Assembly: GCF_018860635.1 (NCBI RefSeq)
Contig: NZ_JAHKPT010000021.1
Span: 218,674 to 282,673, forward strand
Source: Aliiglaciecola lipolytica
Lineage (GTDB): Bacteria; Pseudomonadota; Gammaproteobacteria; Enterobacterales; Alteromonadaceae
Reading direction: 5' to 3'
Length of the DNA stretch: 64,000 nt
Shown: positions 18,604 through 26,983 of the stretch, piece after piece
Layout: each line of letters begins with the position of its first letter
Numbering within the stretch: the stretch's first letter is position 1
Notes under the pieces: model-generated
Told to the model about the DNA's origin: nothing
The model's database searches: none
Seen by the model: only the letters and a program-made list of their open reading frames with translations
Program-made: the position numbers and the translations under genes

Positions 18604-19339
18604 TATGATTGCGATATGCTTATTTCTCCTTAGACGGCAAAACACTTGCCAAGGTTTAGATCTCTTCAACTATTTTAAACCTCACTAGGCCTTTACGCTG
18701 GCTGACATATTCATCAGAAATTTCGAGTGTTCGCCAATTATCTATTTTGACAAACACATTGATTGTTAATCGTCCTTAAGCTTAATATTTTACTGGTCAT
18801 TTTCCCTCTGCAAACTGTTTTCTCTTACCACCTGCTTTGTTGCTCAAAACTATAAGTCGTGCTTAGGAACTACTAAAGACGCTCCTCAATGGGATTAAAC
18901 AAAAGCTCCGGCAGTGATGTTATGCCTTGATTCATTTAGTTTAAACATAATGCAAAGAAGCTCAGTTTTGTTGAATGAGAAGTTTGATGGCAAGATCTTA
19001 TTCTCAGAGGCAGGCTCCAGTGGTGAGGAAAAAGGCGAGGGAGCTCCGCTCAGTAACTTGTCCAAATACTCTCAGTATATTTGTGAAGTAAATGGTTTTA
19101 ACAATGCAGTTAGAGCCGAACAAAAGGCACTTTAAAAGTTAACTAAAATCAAATCCGCCTATGCAAGTATAAACGCCTAAGTGGAAAGGCTTTGTTACTA
19201 TGTTAAATGTCACACAGAGGCGAATCATGTGCATTCACAATGCTTCTGTGTGACCAATTGGTTATTCATGTTAAAGGCACTTTAACGCCACTTTAATTGT
19301 CACTTGGGTCAGGAACAGGATAATTACTTAATTGCGTTG
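18604..19339. other. Gene-poor spacer with possible coding debris
   Basis: No convincing intact gene is present. On the minus strand, roughly 18655-18775, about 40 residues read DNWRTLEISDEYVSQ with a continuing, protein-like composition up to a stop, but no start or domain. On the plus strand 18914-19135 is open for 73 codons with no ribosome site or recognisable domain. The stretch looks like remnants of earlier genes between two transcription blocks. An inverted repeat at 19209-19254 lies within it. Confidence 0.4.
19209..19254. repeat. Inverted repeat in spacer
   Basis: Arms GTCACACAGAGGC and GCTTCTGTGTGAC (19209-19221, 19242-19254) pair at 12 of 13 positions across a 20-nt loop. No gene ends directly before it. 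It could be an orphan terminator of decayed genes or the end of a lost mobile element. Confidence 0.6.
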
Positions 19340-19362
19340 ACACGGCTTTTTAAACGCCGTGT
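19340..19362. terminator. Terminator downstream of minus-strand sulfatase
   Basis: Stem ACACGGC / GCCGTGT (19340-19346, 19356-19362) has an A/T-rich loop and lies about 35 bp beyond the stop of the minus-strand sulfatase. Confidence 0.65.
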
Positions 19363-19397
19363 TTTAGCCAAAATTAATCAAAATCTACCTTATTTCT

Positions 19398-21020
19398 TTA
19401 ATGATCTTTCCTTTTATTTTTATTTTTTACTTTGCTGCTTTTGTATATATTCACAGGCACGTCGTTACGGCCTGTTTTCCCTTCAACGCTGTAACCATTA
19501 TTGACTGCTTGCTCTAACTGTTTTTTAAGCTGTGCCACTATTTCAGGTTTTTGCTTGTATAAATTCGTTGTTTCTGCACGGTCTGTTTTCATATTATACA
19601 ACTGCATTTCAGTGTTGTTATCGCCGCCTTCACTCCAGCCACAGGAGCCTTTGCAGGCAGCTAACTTCCAATCACCTACACGCACAGCAAAGTGACCTGA
19701 TACAGAGGCGTGAATAGCCACAGGGTGGGTTTCTTCTTCGGAGCCTTTTAATGCAGGCAATATAGAAAAGCTGTCAACTGCAACATCATTTGGCAAGGTC
19801 ACTTTTAATATGTCTGCGCTGGTAGCAAACAAACTATTATGAACTACAGGTTTACTATATGTAGAGCCCGCTTTTACGTGACCAGGCCAACGAACAATAT
19901 AAGGCACTCGATGGCCACCTTCCCAAATGTCGGCTTTGACGCCGCGCAAGTCTGCCGTTGGGTGATGACCAGCAGCGATTAATTGCTCGAATTTAGCACT
20001 TGGTGATGTACCATTATCTGTCGTGAAAATCACAATAGTGTTGTCGGTGAGTTTAGCCTTGTCTAAGGCCTGCAATATACGTTCAACCGAATTATTGGTT
20101 TCCATCACAAAATCAGCATATTTGTTAATTCCGCTTTTACCAATCCAATTTTTACTGGGCACTACAGGGCTATGGGGCGCACTAAATGGCACATAAAGGA
20201 AGAAGGGAGTATTTTTCCTTGCTGGATCGGATACATAATCTACCGCTTTTTCGGTGATACGATTTAACATTTCATCGGTATTTTCTAAGTTGTAAGTTAC
20301 TTGGTCTTGTTCAATCCATGTACCCATCTGGCGAGCATGATGGAATCCCCAGTATTTATCAAATCCTCTTTCAATTGGACCACCGATGATTTTAGTACCT
20401 ATAGGAACAGCATCGTAAAATTTACCTCGACTTTTGTCTATCTCAGTACCTTTTGGTAATAAATACTTGAAGCCGAGATGCCATTTACCGGTCATCGCTG
20501 TATCGTAGCCTTGGCTTTTCAAAAATTGCGCGACTGTTAGTGTTTTTTCATCGATTAAAGGCTCATCACCAACGCTAATGGTTCCATCGGGTAACACGCT
20601 AGTTTCGCCACTTAATACGCCTTTTTGCAGACGAGTTCGCCACGGATAGCGGCCTGTTAGTACTCCATATCTGGTAGGTGTGCAGACCGCAGAGGCACTA
20701 TGCGCGTCGGTAAACATCATGCCTTCTTCCGCCAAACGGTCAATTGCTGGTGTCGCAATTTTACTATTTGGATTAAATGCAGAGACATCACCGTAACCCT
20801 GATCATCGCTCATTATAAATATGATGTTTGGCTTGCTTTCATTTGAATGTGCATGTGCTGGGATGAATACAAAACTAGATGTAACAAGCAACGCGCATAG
20901 GGTTTTAGAGACACCTGTCGCTGCCGTTTTTTTTAATTTGTTTAAACCTTGTTGATAGGTCTTTGTACTCAAAATGTTGTTTTTGAACAAATCAATTCGA
21001 GCAATATTCATACTTTTCAT
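19398..21020 (-). CDS. S1-family sulfatase, exported
   Basis: A sulfatase of about 540 residues. Translation is placed at the ATG at 21020; a GTG at 21074 and an ATG at 21011 are alternatives. The signal peptide has an unusually long N-terminal region and ends near PAHAHS. Metal ligands are DD 72-73 and formylglycine is C113 in CTPTR, continuing YGVLTGRYPWR. GKWHLGFKY, SAPHSPVVPS and TTDNGTS follow. The C-terminus is Lys/Asn-rich. It lies about 130 bp downstream of another minus-strand sulfatase. It is similar by eye to the sulfatases at 47633 and 51753. Confidence 0.92.
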   Translation of the reverse strand: MKSMNIARIDLFKNNILSTKTYQQGLNKLKKTAATGVSKTLCALLVTSSFVFIPAHAHSNESKPNIIFIMSDDQGYGDVSAFNPNSKIATPAIDRLAEEGMMFTDAHSASAVCTPTRYGVLTGRYPWRTRLQKGVLSGETSVLPDGTISVGDEPLIDEKTLTVAQFLKSQGYDTAMTGKWHLGFKYLLPKGTEIDKSRGKFYDAVPIGTKIIGGPIERGFDKYWGFHHARQMGTWIEQDQVTYNLENTDEMLNRITEKAVDYVSDPARKNTPFFLYVPFSAPHSPVVPSKNWIGKSGINKYADFVMETNNSVERILQALDKAKLTDNTIVIFTTDNGTSPSAKFEQLIAAGHHPTADLRGVKADIWEGGHRVPYIVRWPGHVKAGSTYSKPVVHNSLFATSADILKVTLPNDVAVDSFSILPALKGSEEETHPVAIHASVSGHFAVRVGDWKLAACKGSCGWSEGGDNNTEMQLYNMKTDRAETTNLYKQKPEIVAQLKKQLEQAVNNGYSVEGKTGRNDVPVNIYKSSKVKNKNKRKDH

Positions 21021-21148
21021 AGTTCGTTTACCTAATTCGTTGTAATCATATTTTCTATAAGATGCATTTACCACCGAAAATAATCTTGTTGCTACATCAT
21101 GTTTTATTGGGGGGAGAATTTTTGTTTATTTGCATAGAAAAATTCCGC

Positions 21149-22648
21149 TTAAATCTTAGGCCAGTCATCAGGTCGCTTATCTGAGTCTTCCGTGTTTACC
21201 AAACGACCAAAGCTGGCAATGGGATCGTTATTGTCTAATGGATCATTTACGATTTTTTTCCATTTCTCTAACTCAAGCATCATTTGTTTTATGCGTGATT
21301 GGTGTTCTGCTAAATCGGCTAAGTTTTCCGTCTCGTAGGGATCATTGATTAAGTCAAACAGTTGCGTCTTCCTTAATACAGGATAGTAAATTAGTTTGTA
21401 GTCTTGGGTTCTTAACATCCGTTGAAAATGCCGGTAACTACCATAAATACTTTGATAAAGCTGGGTTTTTTCACCACGAATAAGTGGCGCTATACTTGCT
21501 GCTTGAACACTTTTCGGAATATCTAAACCGACTAATTCGACTACGCTAGGAAAAACACTATTAAGGTAAAACATGCCAGGCATAGATTTACCTTTAGGTA
21601 TATTAGGGCCCTTGACGATGAATGGAGCGCGGACACTATGATCATACTGATTCTGTTTCCCCAATAAGCCATGGCTGCCCACTGCTAATCCATGATCAGA
21701 GGTAAATACAATTAAAGTATTGTTTGATTGGCCGGAAGCTTTTAAGGCAGCTAGAATTCGACCAATTTGTGCATCGGTATGCTCAATCATTGCATAATAA
21801 TCACCGATAAATTGCTTAATAACGCTGGGATTCCGAGGATTATTAGCTAATATTTCATCTCTTATGTAAAAATCGCCTTGATTAAATGGGTGAGTGGTTA
21901 AAAAATTATCAGCCAACGCGATACTATCTGCAGGATATTTGCCCACATACGATTGTGGTGCTTGGCGAGGGTCATGTGGGGCTAAAAATCCGACATACAT
22001 CATAAAAGGTTTGTCATGTTTTTCGGCTAAAAATTCAACAGCGGCATCTGCGATTACTTCACTTGTGTGTTTGTCGGCTTTATATGTTGAAAATTTGGCG
22101 TTCGCTGCTGCTGTAGGATGATAGTCTACAAAGTTCGCATTAAATTGACCGCCGTGTTTAAGCCTAGCCATACCGCCCATAAAAATCGCTTTACCTTGTG
22201 CAAAACTAGTTTGCCAGTCTTCTTTAGACAGATGCCACTTACCCGTCATAAACGATTGATAGCCGTGATCTTTAAAGGTTTCTCCCATGAGTTTAATTTC
22301 ATTTTGCGTTTCTGCGGGTAATTTCTCGGGACCTCGACCGGTTTGATACAAATGTCGTCCTGTATTTATCATCCGACGACTAGGAGCGCAAACTGCACCA
22401 GACCAACTGCCTTGATTGAATACGTGAGTAAAAGCAGTCCCTTGTTGCGCCAAGCTATCAATATTGGGTGTGGCAATTCGTTTGTTACCTAGAGCGTGCA
22501 CGGTATTGTAGGATTGGTCATCGGTTAAAATAAACAATACATTGGTTTTAGCGGATGCTTGAGAATTAACACTATAAATTAAATTTAGTCCGAAAATGAC
22601 AGTCACAAAAATGTGATTAATTTTCAAATATATCGGTGACCGAGACAT
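21149..22648 (-). CDS. S1-family sulfatase, divergent subfamily, exported
   Basis: A sulfatase of about 499 residues, started at the ATG at 22648 because AAGGAA lies just upstream; a TTG 21 bp earlier has no such support. An N-terminal hydrophobic segment acts as signal, metal ligands are DD 43-44, and formylglycine is C87 in CAPSR, here continuing RMINTGRHLYQTG instead of the LLTG seen in the other enzymes. GKWHLSKEDW, GFLAPHDPR and TSDHGLAVGSHGLLGK place it nearer the choline/iduronate-sulfatase side of S1. It is the first gene of a two-sulfatase minus-strand unit, divergent from the sulfatase at 22815. Confidence 0.91.
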   Translation of the reverse strand: MSRSPIYLKINHIFVTVIFGLNLIYSVNSQASAKTNVLFILTDDQSYNTVHALGNKRIATPNIDSLAQQGTAFTHVFNQGSWSGAVCAPSRRMINTGRHLYQTGRGPEKLPAETQNEIKLMGETFKDHGYQSFMTGKWHLSKEDWQTSFAQGKAIFMGGMARLKHGGQFNANFVDYHPTAAANAKFSTYKADKHTSEVIADAAVEFLAEKHDKPFMMYVGFLAPHDPRQAPQSYVGKYPADSIALADNFLTTHPFNQGDFYIRDEILANNPRNPSVIKQFIGDYYAMIEHTDAQIGRILAALKASGQSNNTLIVFTSDHGLAVGSHGLLGKQNQYDHSVRAPFIVKGPNIPKGKSMPGMFYLNSVFPSVVELVGLDIPKSVQAASIAPLIRGEKTQLYQSIYGSYRHFQRMLRTQDYKLIYYPVLRKTQLFDLINDPYETENLADLAEHQSRIKQMMLELEKWKKIVNDPLDNNDPIASFGRLVNTEDSDKRPDDWPKI

Positions 22649-22722
22649 ATTGTTCCTTGCGACTAGCAATTTAAATAATTGTTAATAAGAAGATGCATTT
22701 TTGTTGTAGTATAGCCTGTTTT

Positions 22723-22756
22723 CAATATAGAATACTATTCCAAATATAAAACATGG
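22723..22756. promoter_or_regulatory. Locus-wide AT-rich element, copy at divergent sulfatase promoter
   Basis: The copy reads CAATATAGAATA at 22723-22734, then an inverted TATTC, then AAATATAAAAC, ending near 22753. It contains the perfect inverted repeat GAATA-C-TATTC. It aligns without gaps to the copies at 24495, 30814, 42367 and 46041. It lies between the divergent sulfatases, about 60 bp before the plus-strand start. A regulator binding site or a shared core promoter would both fit. Confidence 0.55.
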
Positions 22757-22814
22757 GTTTTATTTTGTCTAATATTTAGTAAATTGAAACAGCATAGGGG
22801 CTTAAGGAATGAAT

Positions 22815-24194
22815 ATGAGAACAAAATATTTAGTCGCGGTTATCTTGTCGGTATTTCCTTTTATAACTCTAGCTAGCACCAATGCCTCTGTAGCATCAAA
22901 ACCGAATATTATTGTGGTGATGGCTGATGATATGGGCTGGGGAGACTCAGCGACTTACGGCCACAAAACGATAAAAACGCCAAACTTAGATAAATTAGCA
23001 GCGCAAGGTGTTAAATTCACACAAGGATACTCATCGGCAGGTGTTTGCTCGCCTGCACGCTCATCAATTTTAACCGGCAGAACTCCTTATCGTAATGGCG
23101 TCTGGCGCCACCTATCTGGCTCCCATGAAGCTCATCTACGCTCCAGTGAAATTACCTATCCTAGCTTATTTAAGCAAGCCGGTTATACCACGGGACACTT
23201 TGGTAAATGGCACTTGTTATCCAAACAACAATTTCACAAAGAAGGATATCCTCATCCTGACGAACATGGATTCGACTACTGGTTTGCGACTCAAAATAAT
23301 GCAGAACCAAGTCATAAGAATCCAACTAACTTTATTCGTAACCATCAACCTGTAGGTGAATTAAAAGGATATTCTGCGCCATTAGTTGCTGACGAAGCCA
23401 TTAGCTGGATTGAGCAAGGACGGGATGCAAGCAAGCCGTTTATTATGTCAGTTTGGTTTCATGAACCACATAAGCCCATTGCCACAGATATTAAATTTTC
23501 AGAACTGTACCCAAATGAAAGTGCGCTAAATAAAAAGTATTTTGGCAACATTACTCAAATGGATTTTGCATTGGGGAAAATAATGGACGTGCTCGACGAG
23601 CAAGGTCTTAGCGACAATACGTTATTAATGTTTTTGTCAGATAATGGTCCTGTGGTCGGTGTGGGCGGCAATAGTGGCGGTCTAAGAGGGCTCAAACGAA
23701 ATGATTTTGAGGGGGGGATTCGAGTGCCATTTGTTGTGCGTTGGCCAGGGCATATCGAAGCCGGTTCGGTGAATGACACGCCTATAATTGGCTCAGATAT
23801 TTTCAGTACTGTTTTAGCCGTAGGTGGTATTGAAGCACCTCGCGATCGCAAAATTGATGGCGTTAACTTTTTACCCGCGCTAGAAGGCAAAGTACTTAAG
23901 CGCAGCACACCTTTATTTTGGCGAACTCACGTTTCTCCAGCAGAAGACCGAGTGGCTATGCGAATTGGCGATTGGAAAATAGTGGGTAACGATACCCTCA
24001 CTGAATTCATGCTGTTTAACGTGCAAAAAGATTGGCAAGAGAAGAACAATCTTGCGTCTAAAATGCCAGAAAAATTAAACACAATGAAAGCAAAGCTATT
24101 GGAAACCTGGGAAGATATTAAAACAGATGGACCAAATCAATGGTGGGAAAATGAAACAAACCCACCGAGAAAAGGAGCAAGCCTCAATTACTAA
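22815..24194 (+). CDS. S1-family sulfatase, exported
   Basis: A 459-residue sulfatase. The ATG at 22815 is preferred to the one at 22809 because AAGGA sits six bases before it. The signal peptide ends near TLA-ST, metal ligands are DD 38-39, formylglycine is C78 in CSPAR, and GKWHLLSKQ, WFHEPHKPI and LSDNGPVVG are visible. The length is close to the minimal S1 catalytic fold, with no added domain. It stands next to the repeated AT-rich element and is followed by a spacer of over 800 bp. Confidence 0.92.
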   Translation: MRTKYLVAVILSVFPFITLASTNASVASKPNIIVVMADDMGWGDSATYGHKTIKTPNLDKLAAQGVKFTQGYSSAGVCSPARSSILTGRTPYRNGVWRHLSGSHEAHLRSSEITYPSLFKQAGYTTGHFGKWHLLSKQQFHKEGYPHPDEHGFDYWFATQNNAEPSHKNPTNFIRNHQPVGELKGYSAPLVADEAISWIEQGRDASKPFIMSVWFHEPHKPIATDIKFSELYPNESALNKKYFGNITQMDFALGKIMDVLDEQGLSDNTLLMFLSDNGPVVGVGGNSGGLRGLKRNDFEGGIRVPFVVRWPGHIEAGSVNDTPIIGSDIFSTVLAVGGIEAPRDRKIDGVNFLPALEGKVLKRSTPLFWRTHVSPAEDRVAMRIGDWKIVGNDTLTEFMLFNVQKDWQEKNNLASKMPEKLNTMKAKLLETWEDIKTDGPNQWWENETNPPRKGASLNY

Positions 24195-24453
24195 AGCATA
24201 GTGAGTTGCCACTAGCGCAAACGTCGTTTTTGTTGTTGAGCTGTTATTTACTGATTGGGTGCCGCTCTCGTTCAAGATTGCGGTATTTCTAACCAATAAA
24301 TGTTGGCGAGTACAGACTGGTTGTGAAACGACTTTAAGTAGTCATTGTCGTCAATATTATTTTACTGGCATTAGTGTGAATTGGTATGGCATCGAAAGGA
24401 GTCCCTATTCATGTTGATGTGCTCAAAAAACACTTATCCTCACGCCATTGTTT

Positions 24454-24528
24454 TAAATATAAAATAATATTTTACTTGTGATTTACATTATTTTCGATAT
24501 AGAATAACAATTCGAATATGAAACGTTG
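24454..24528. promoter_or_regulatory. Two copies of the locus-wide AT-rich element
   Basis: The first copy (24454-24480) has AAATATAAAATAATATTTTA. The second (24495-24528) has CGATATAGAATA, the inverted repeat GAAT-AACA-ATTC, then GAATATGAAACGTTG. The second aligns base for base over about 33 bp with the copies at 22723 and 30814. Both lie about 500 bp upstream of the next clear start codon, so they may serve a promoter in front of the decayed frame as well as the sulfatase. Confidence 0.55.
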
Positions 24529-24545
24529 TGTTGTATATAATGTGG

Positions 24546-24575
24546 TTGATTTGATTTGATTTGATTTGATTTGAT
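24546..24575. repeat. TTGAT pentanucleotide tandem repeat, six copies
   Basis: Six perfect head-to-tail copies of TTGAT, followed by a partial copy. This is the only clean microsatellite-like array seen in the window. It lies between the second operator-like element and the broken reading frame, where slippage would change spacing or frame. Confidence 0.85.
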
Positions 24576-25032
24576 TTGGATAGGGACTGATGGGAGTCAT
24601 TCGTTTACATCAGAAAATTGTGGGGTAGGTGAATTCACGGATAGTGTTATTCAATATGACCTATTTATTACCCAGTGCAGTGACAAAACGCAACCTTTTA
24701 TACCACAGCTATCCTATAAACCAAACCTGAGTCAGCAGCGGATCTTGTTGAATTATTATAAAGATAGCAATGGGACTGCATAACAATTTGATGTAAATGC
24801 GAATCGGTTAGTCAATGAAGTATCAGATAGCACTTGTATCAAGAAAGTATATTAAGCAATAAATGAGTGTTTAGGTGACCTTGTTAGTGATGGTGATGTT
24901 TATACGAGGTCGTTTGGATAGGTCGATTCTCAATTAGACCTGCAGGCAGCTGAAAGTTAATTAACTCGGTGCGTTTATAATAAAGCGTCCAAATTAATTT
25001 TTAACCGCAAGTTATTTTATCAAGGATATTTT

Positions 25033-26895
25033 ATGTACAAACTTTTAGGGCTTATTGCCATTGTACTGTTGAGCCAAAGCGCTCAAGCTAATACCGCCAT
25101 TGGAAAGCTTGAAAAACCCAATATTATTATCTTTTATGTTGACGATTTAGGTTGGCAAGACACTCAATTAAACGATATTGATAAACCAACGCCTTGGGAA
25201 ACGCCGAATATGTTGGCACTTGCTAAACGAGGTATGAATTTTACCCAAGCTTATTCTCCTGCGCCCACATGTGCTCCTTCGAGAGGTGGTTTGTTATCTG
25301 GACAACATCCAGCTAAAACTAATTTTACCCATGTTCTTGGGGCGCAAATTCCAGCGGCACTGAATAACCATAATCAATTAATCGCACCTTATTTTAATGA
25401 TCATCTTTCTCCTGAAACCCTCACGTTAGCAGAAGCATTAAAAGCAAACGGCTATAAAACGGGGCATGTTGGTAAGTGGCATTTAGGCAATTACGCGAGT
25501 AATTATCCTAAAGCTTATGGTTTCGATTTTTCATTCGATAAACGCGGCGCACATAAAGGATCAAAACAACGTCATAAAGACTTCGACAATAAAGAATTTC
25601 CTTTAAGCAAAGAAAAGTATCCACCCTATAGTGAAAAGAATCCAAATGGTATTTCCTATCCTCTGGATTTAGTAACTGAGAATGCGCTAGGTTTTGTACA
25701 AAAAAACAAAGACGAACCATTTTTTCTTTATTTAGCACATTGGATGGTACATGTTCCTATTATTACTAAAAACAAAGCTTTATTAGAACATTACACCGAC
25801 AAACTAGGCATCCCATTTCCACAATCAACAGATCCCATTACTACGCCAGGCCAAACCAATCCTTATTATGGCGCAATGGTAACAACGGTTGATTGGAGTT
25901 TAGGTCGCTTGGTGTCGTTACTCGAGCAAACCGATGACCCCCGTAATCCTGGTAAAAAGTTAATCGACACAACTTACATTTTCTTTTCTTCAGACAATGG
26001 TGGCGCAGAGCGCAAAGGTACAGAAATAATTACCGACAATTTCCCACTAGATAAAGGTAAGAAGCACACGGAAGAGGGCGGAATTAGAGTGCCAATGTTA
26101 GTGGCTGGACCTGGCGTTAAATCCAACGTTACTCACCACGGTATGGTAAATCAGCTAGATTATTATCCCACCATCTTAGCGTTAACGGATTCAACAATTC
26201 CTGAGCAGTATAAAGATAAACTCAGCGGCTTAAATTTATCGACAGTGCTTCAAAATGAAAATCAAAAAGCGTCCTATGATAATGGCGAGGTGAGAAAAAA
26301 CTTGTTTTGGCATTTTCCCCATAACGAAGATCCTTCTATGCGTGGCGCGATTCGTGAAGGTGACTTTAAACTTTATAAACATTACGTTGACAACAGCTAC
26401 TCGCTATATCGCTTGTATGAAGACGATAAACGTTATGATCTAGAAGAAACCAATGATTTAGCCGCAGAACCTGAGTACGCAGGTGTCGTAAAAACGTTAT
26501 CGGCTAATTTAGAACAACTTCTAGCAGAAAATAATGCTATTTATCCTCGTTTAAACCCTGAGAATAAAGACAACATGGCAGCCAGAACTTTAGTCCCTGA
26601 AGTGTCGTCGAATAAATTTAATAAGGCTAAACGAGAAGCTCAAATAAGCTTAGTGGACGGTAAAACCGCCGTAAAAGAAGCTTATTTACTGGCAGAAATT
26701 GCTAAAACCAAAGGCAGTAATAAGCGAGAATCACGCGGCAAGCTGGTAATAACCTATGAAAAGTTACCGGTAACAATTAATTCAGACGATATGACAGTAA
26801 CTGGGTATGTCCCTAAAGATCGCGATGCTTATGTGTTCGTATTAATTGATGAAAACAACTTTTTAGTGACCAGCGATAAGTATAAATCGTTGTAA
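25033..26895 (+). CDS. S1-family sulfatase, long form, exported
   Basis: A 620-residue sulfatase with a cleavable signal peptide (AQA-NT, about 19), metal ligands DD 37-38, formylglycine C80 in CAPSR, GKWHLGNYAS, HWMVHVP and SSDNGGAE, and the same C-terminal beta-rich domain as the gene at 16662, ending VLIDENNFLV. By eye about four in five residues match that gene over most of the length. One difference is localisation: 16662 has a lipobox, this one a normal signal peptide, so the pair may work in different places. AAGGATATTTT precedes the ATG. The sulfatase at 26984 follows after 88 bp. Confidence 0.93.
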   Translation: MYKLLGLIAIVLLSQSAQANTAIGKLEKPNIIIFYVDDLGWQDTQLNDIDKPTPWETPNMLALAKRGMNFTQAYSPAPTCAPSRGGLLSGQHPAKTNFTHVLGAQIPAALNNHNQLIAPYFNDHLSPETLTLAEALKANGYKTGHVGKWHLGNYASNYPKAYGFDFSFDKRGAHKGSKQRHKDFDNKEFPLSKEKYPPYSEKNPNGISYPLDLVTENALGFVQKNKDEPFFLYLAHWMVHVPIITKNKALLEHYTDKLGIPFPQSTDPITTPGQTNPYYGAMVTTVDWSLGRLVSLLEQTDDPRNPGKKLIDTTYIFFSSDNGGAERKGTEIITDNFPLDKGKKHTEEGGIRVPMLVAGPGVKSNVTHHGMVNQLDYYPTILALTDSTIPEQYKDKLSGLNLSTVLQNENQKASYDNGEVRKNLFWHFPHNEDPSMRGAIREGDFKLYKHYVDNSYSLYRLYEDDKRYDLEETNDLAAEPEYAGVVKTLSANLEQLLAENNAIYPRLNPENKDNMAARTLVPEVSSNKFNKAKREAQISLVDGKTAVKEAYLLAEIAKTKGSNKRESRGKLVITYEKLPVTINSDDMTVTGYVPKDRDAYVFVLIDENNFLVTSDKYKSL

Positions 26896-26983
26896 ATTAC
26901 ATTTTATTAAGGTGCACGGATGCATCAAAAAAACTTTGCGCTAGTTAACAAATATTATTCTAAGGTTATATTAGGTAAATACT

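Larger units (their letters stand above)
24195..25032. other. Long spacer with two operator-like elements, a simple repeat and coding debris
   Basis: This is an 838-bp stretch before the sulfatase at 25033. It contains two copies of the locus element (24454-24480 and 24495-24528), a TTGAT tandem array, and between about 24571 and 24855 a reading frame whose translation looks protein-like but is broken by TAA stops at 24781 and 24853. I do not recognise that protein. No intact gene is evident. Confidence 0.5.

Noticed and set aside
18914-19135. A 73-codon open frame in the spacer
   Set aside because: No ribosome site, signal, domain or conserved-looking composition; it is likely a chance frame.
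19209-19254. Inverted repeat as insertion sequence ends
   Set aside because: No transposase or target-site duplication is visible and the arms are close together, so it is listed only as a repeat.
23555-23908. Minus-strand frame of 117 codons inside a sulfatase gene
   Set aside because: Ser/Pro-rich shadow translation of the opposite strand; the sulfatase motifs fix the true frame.
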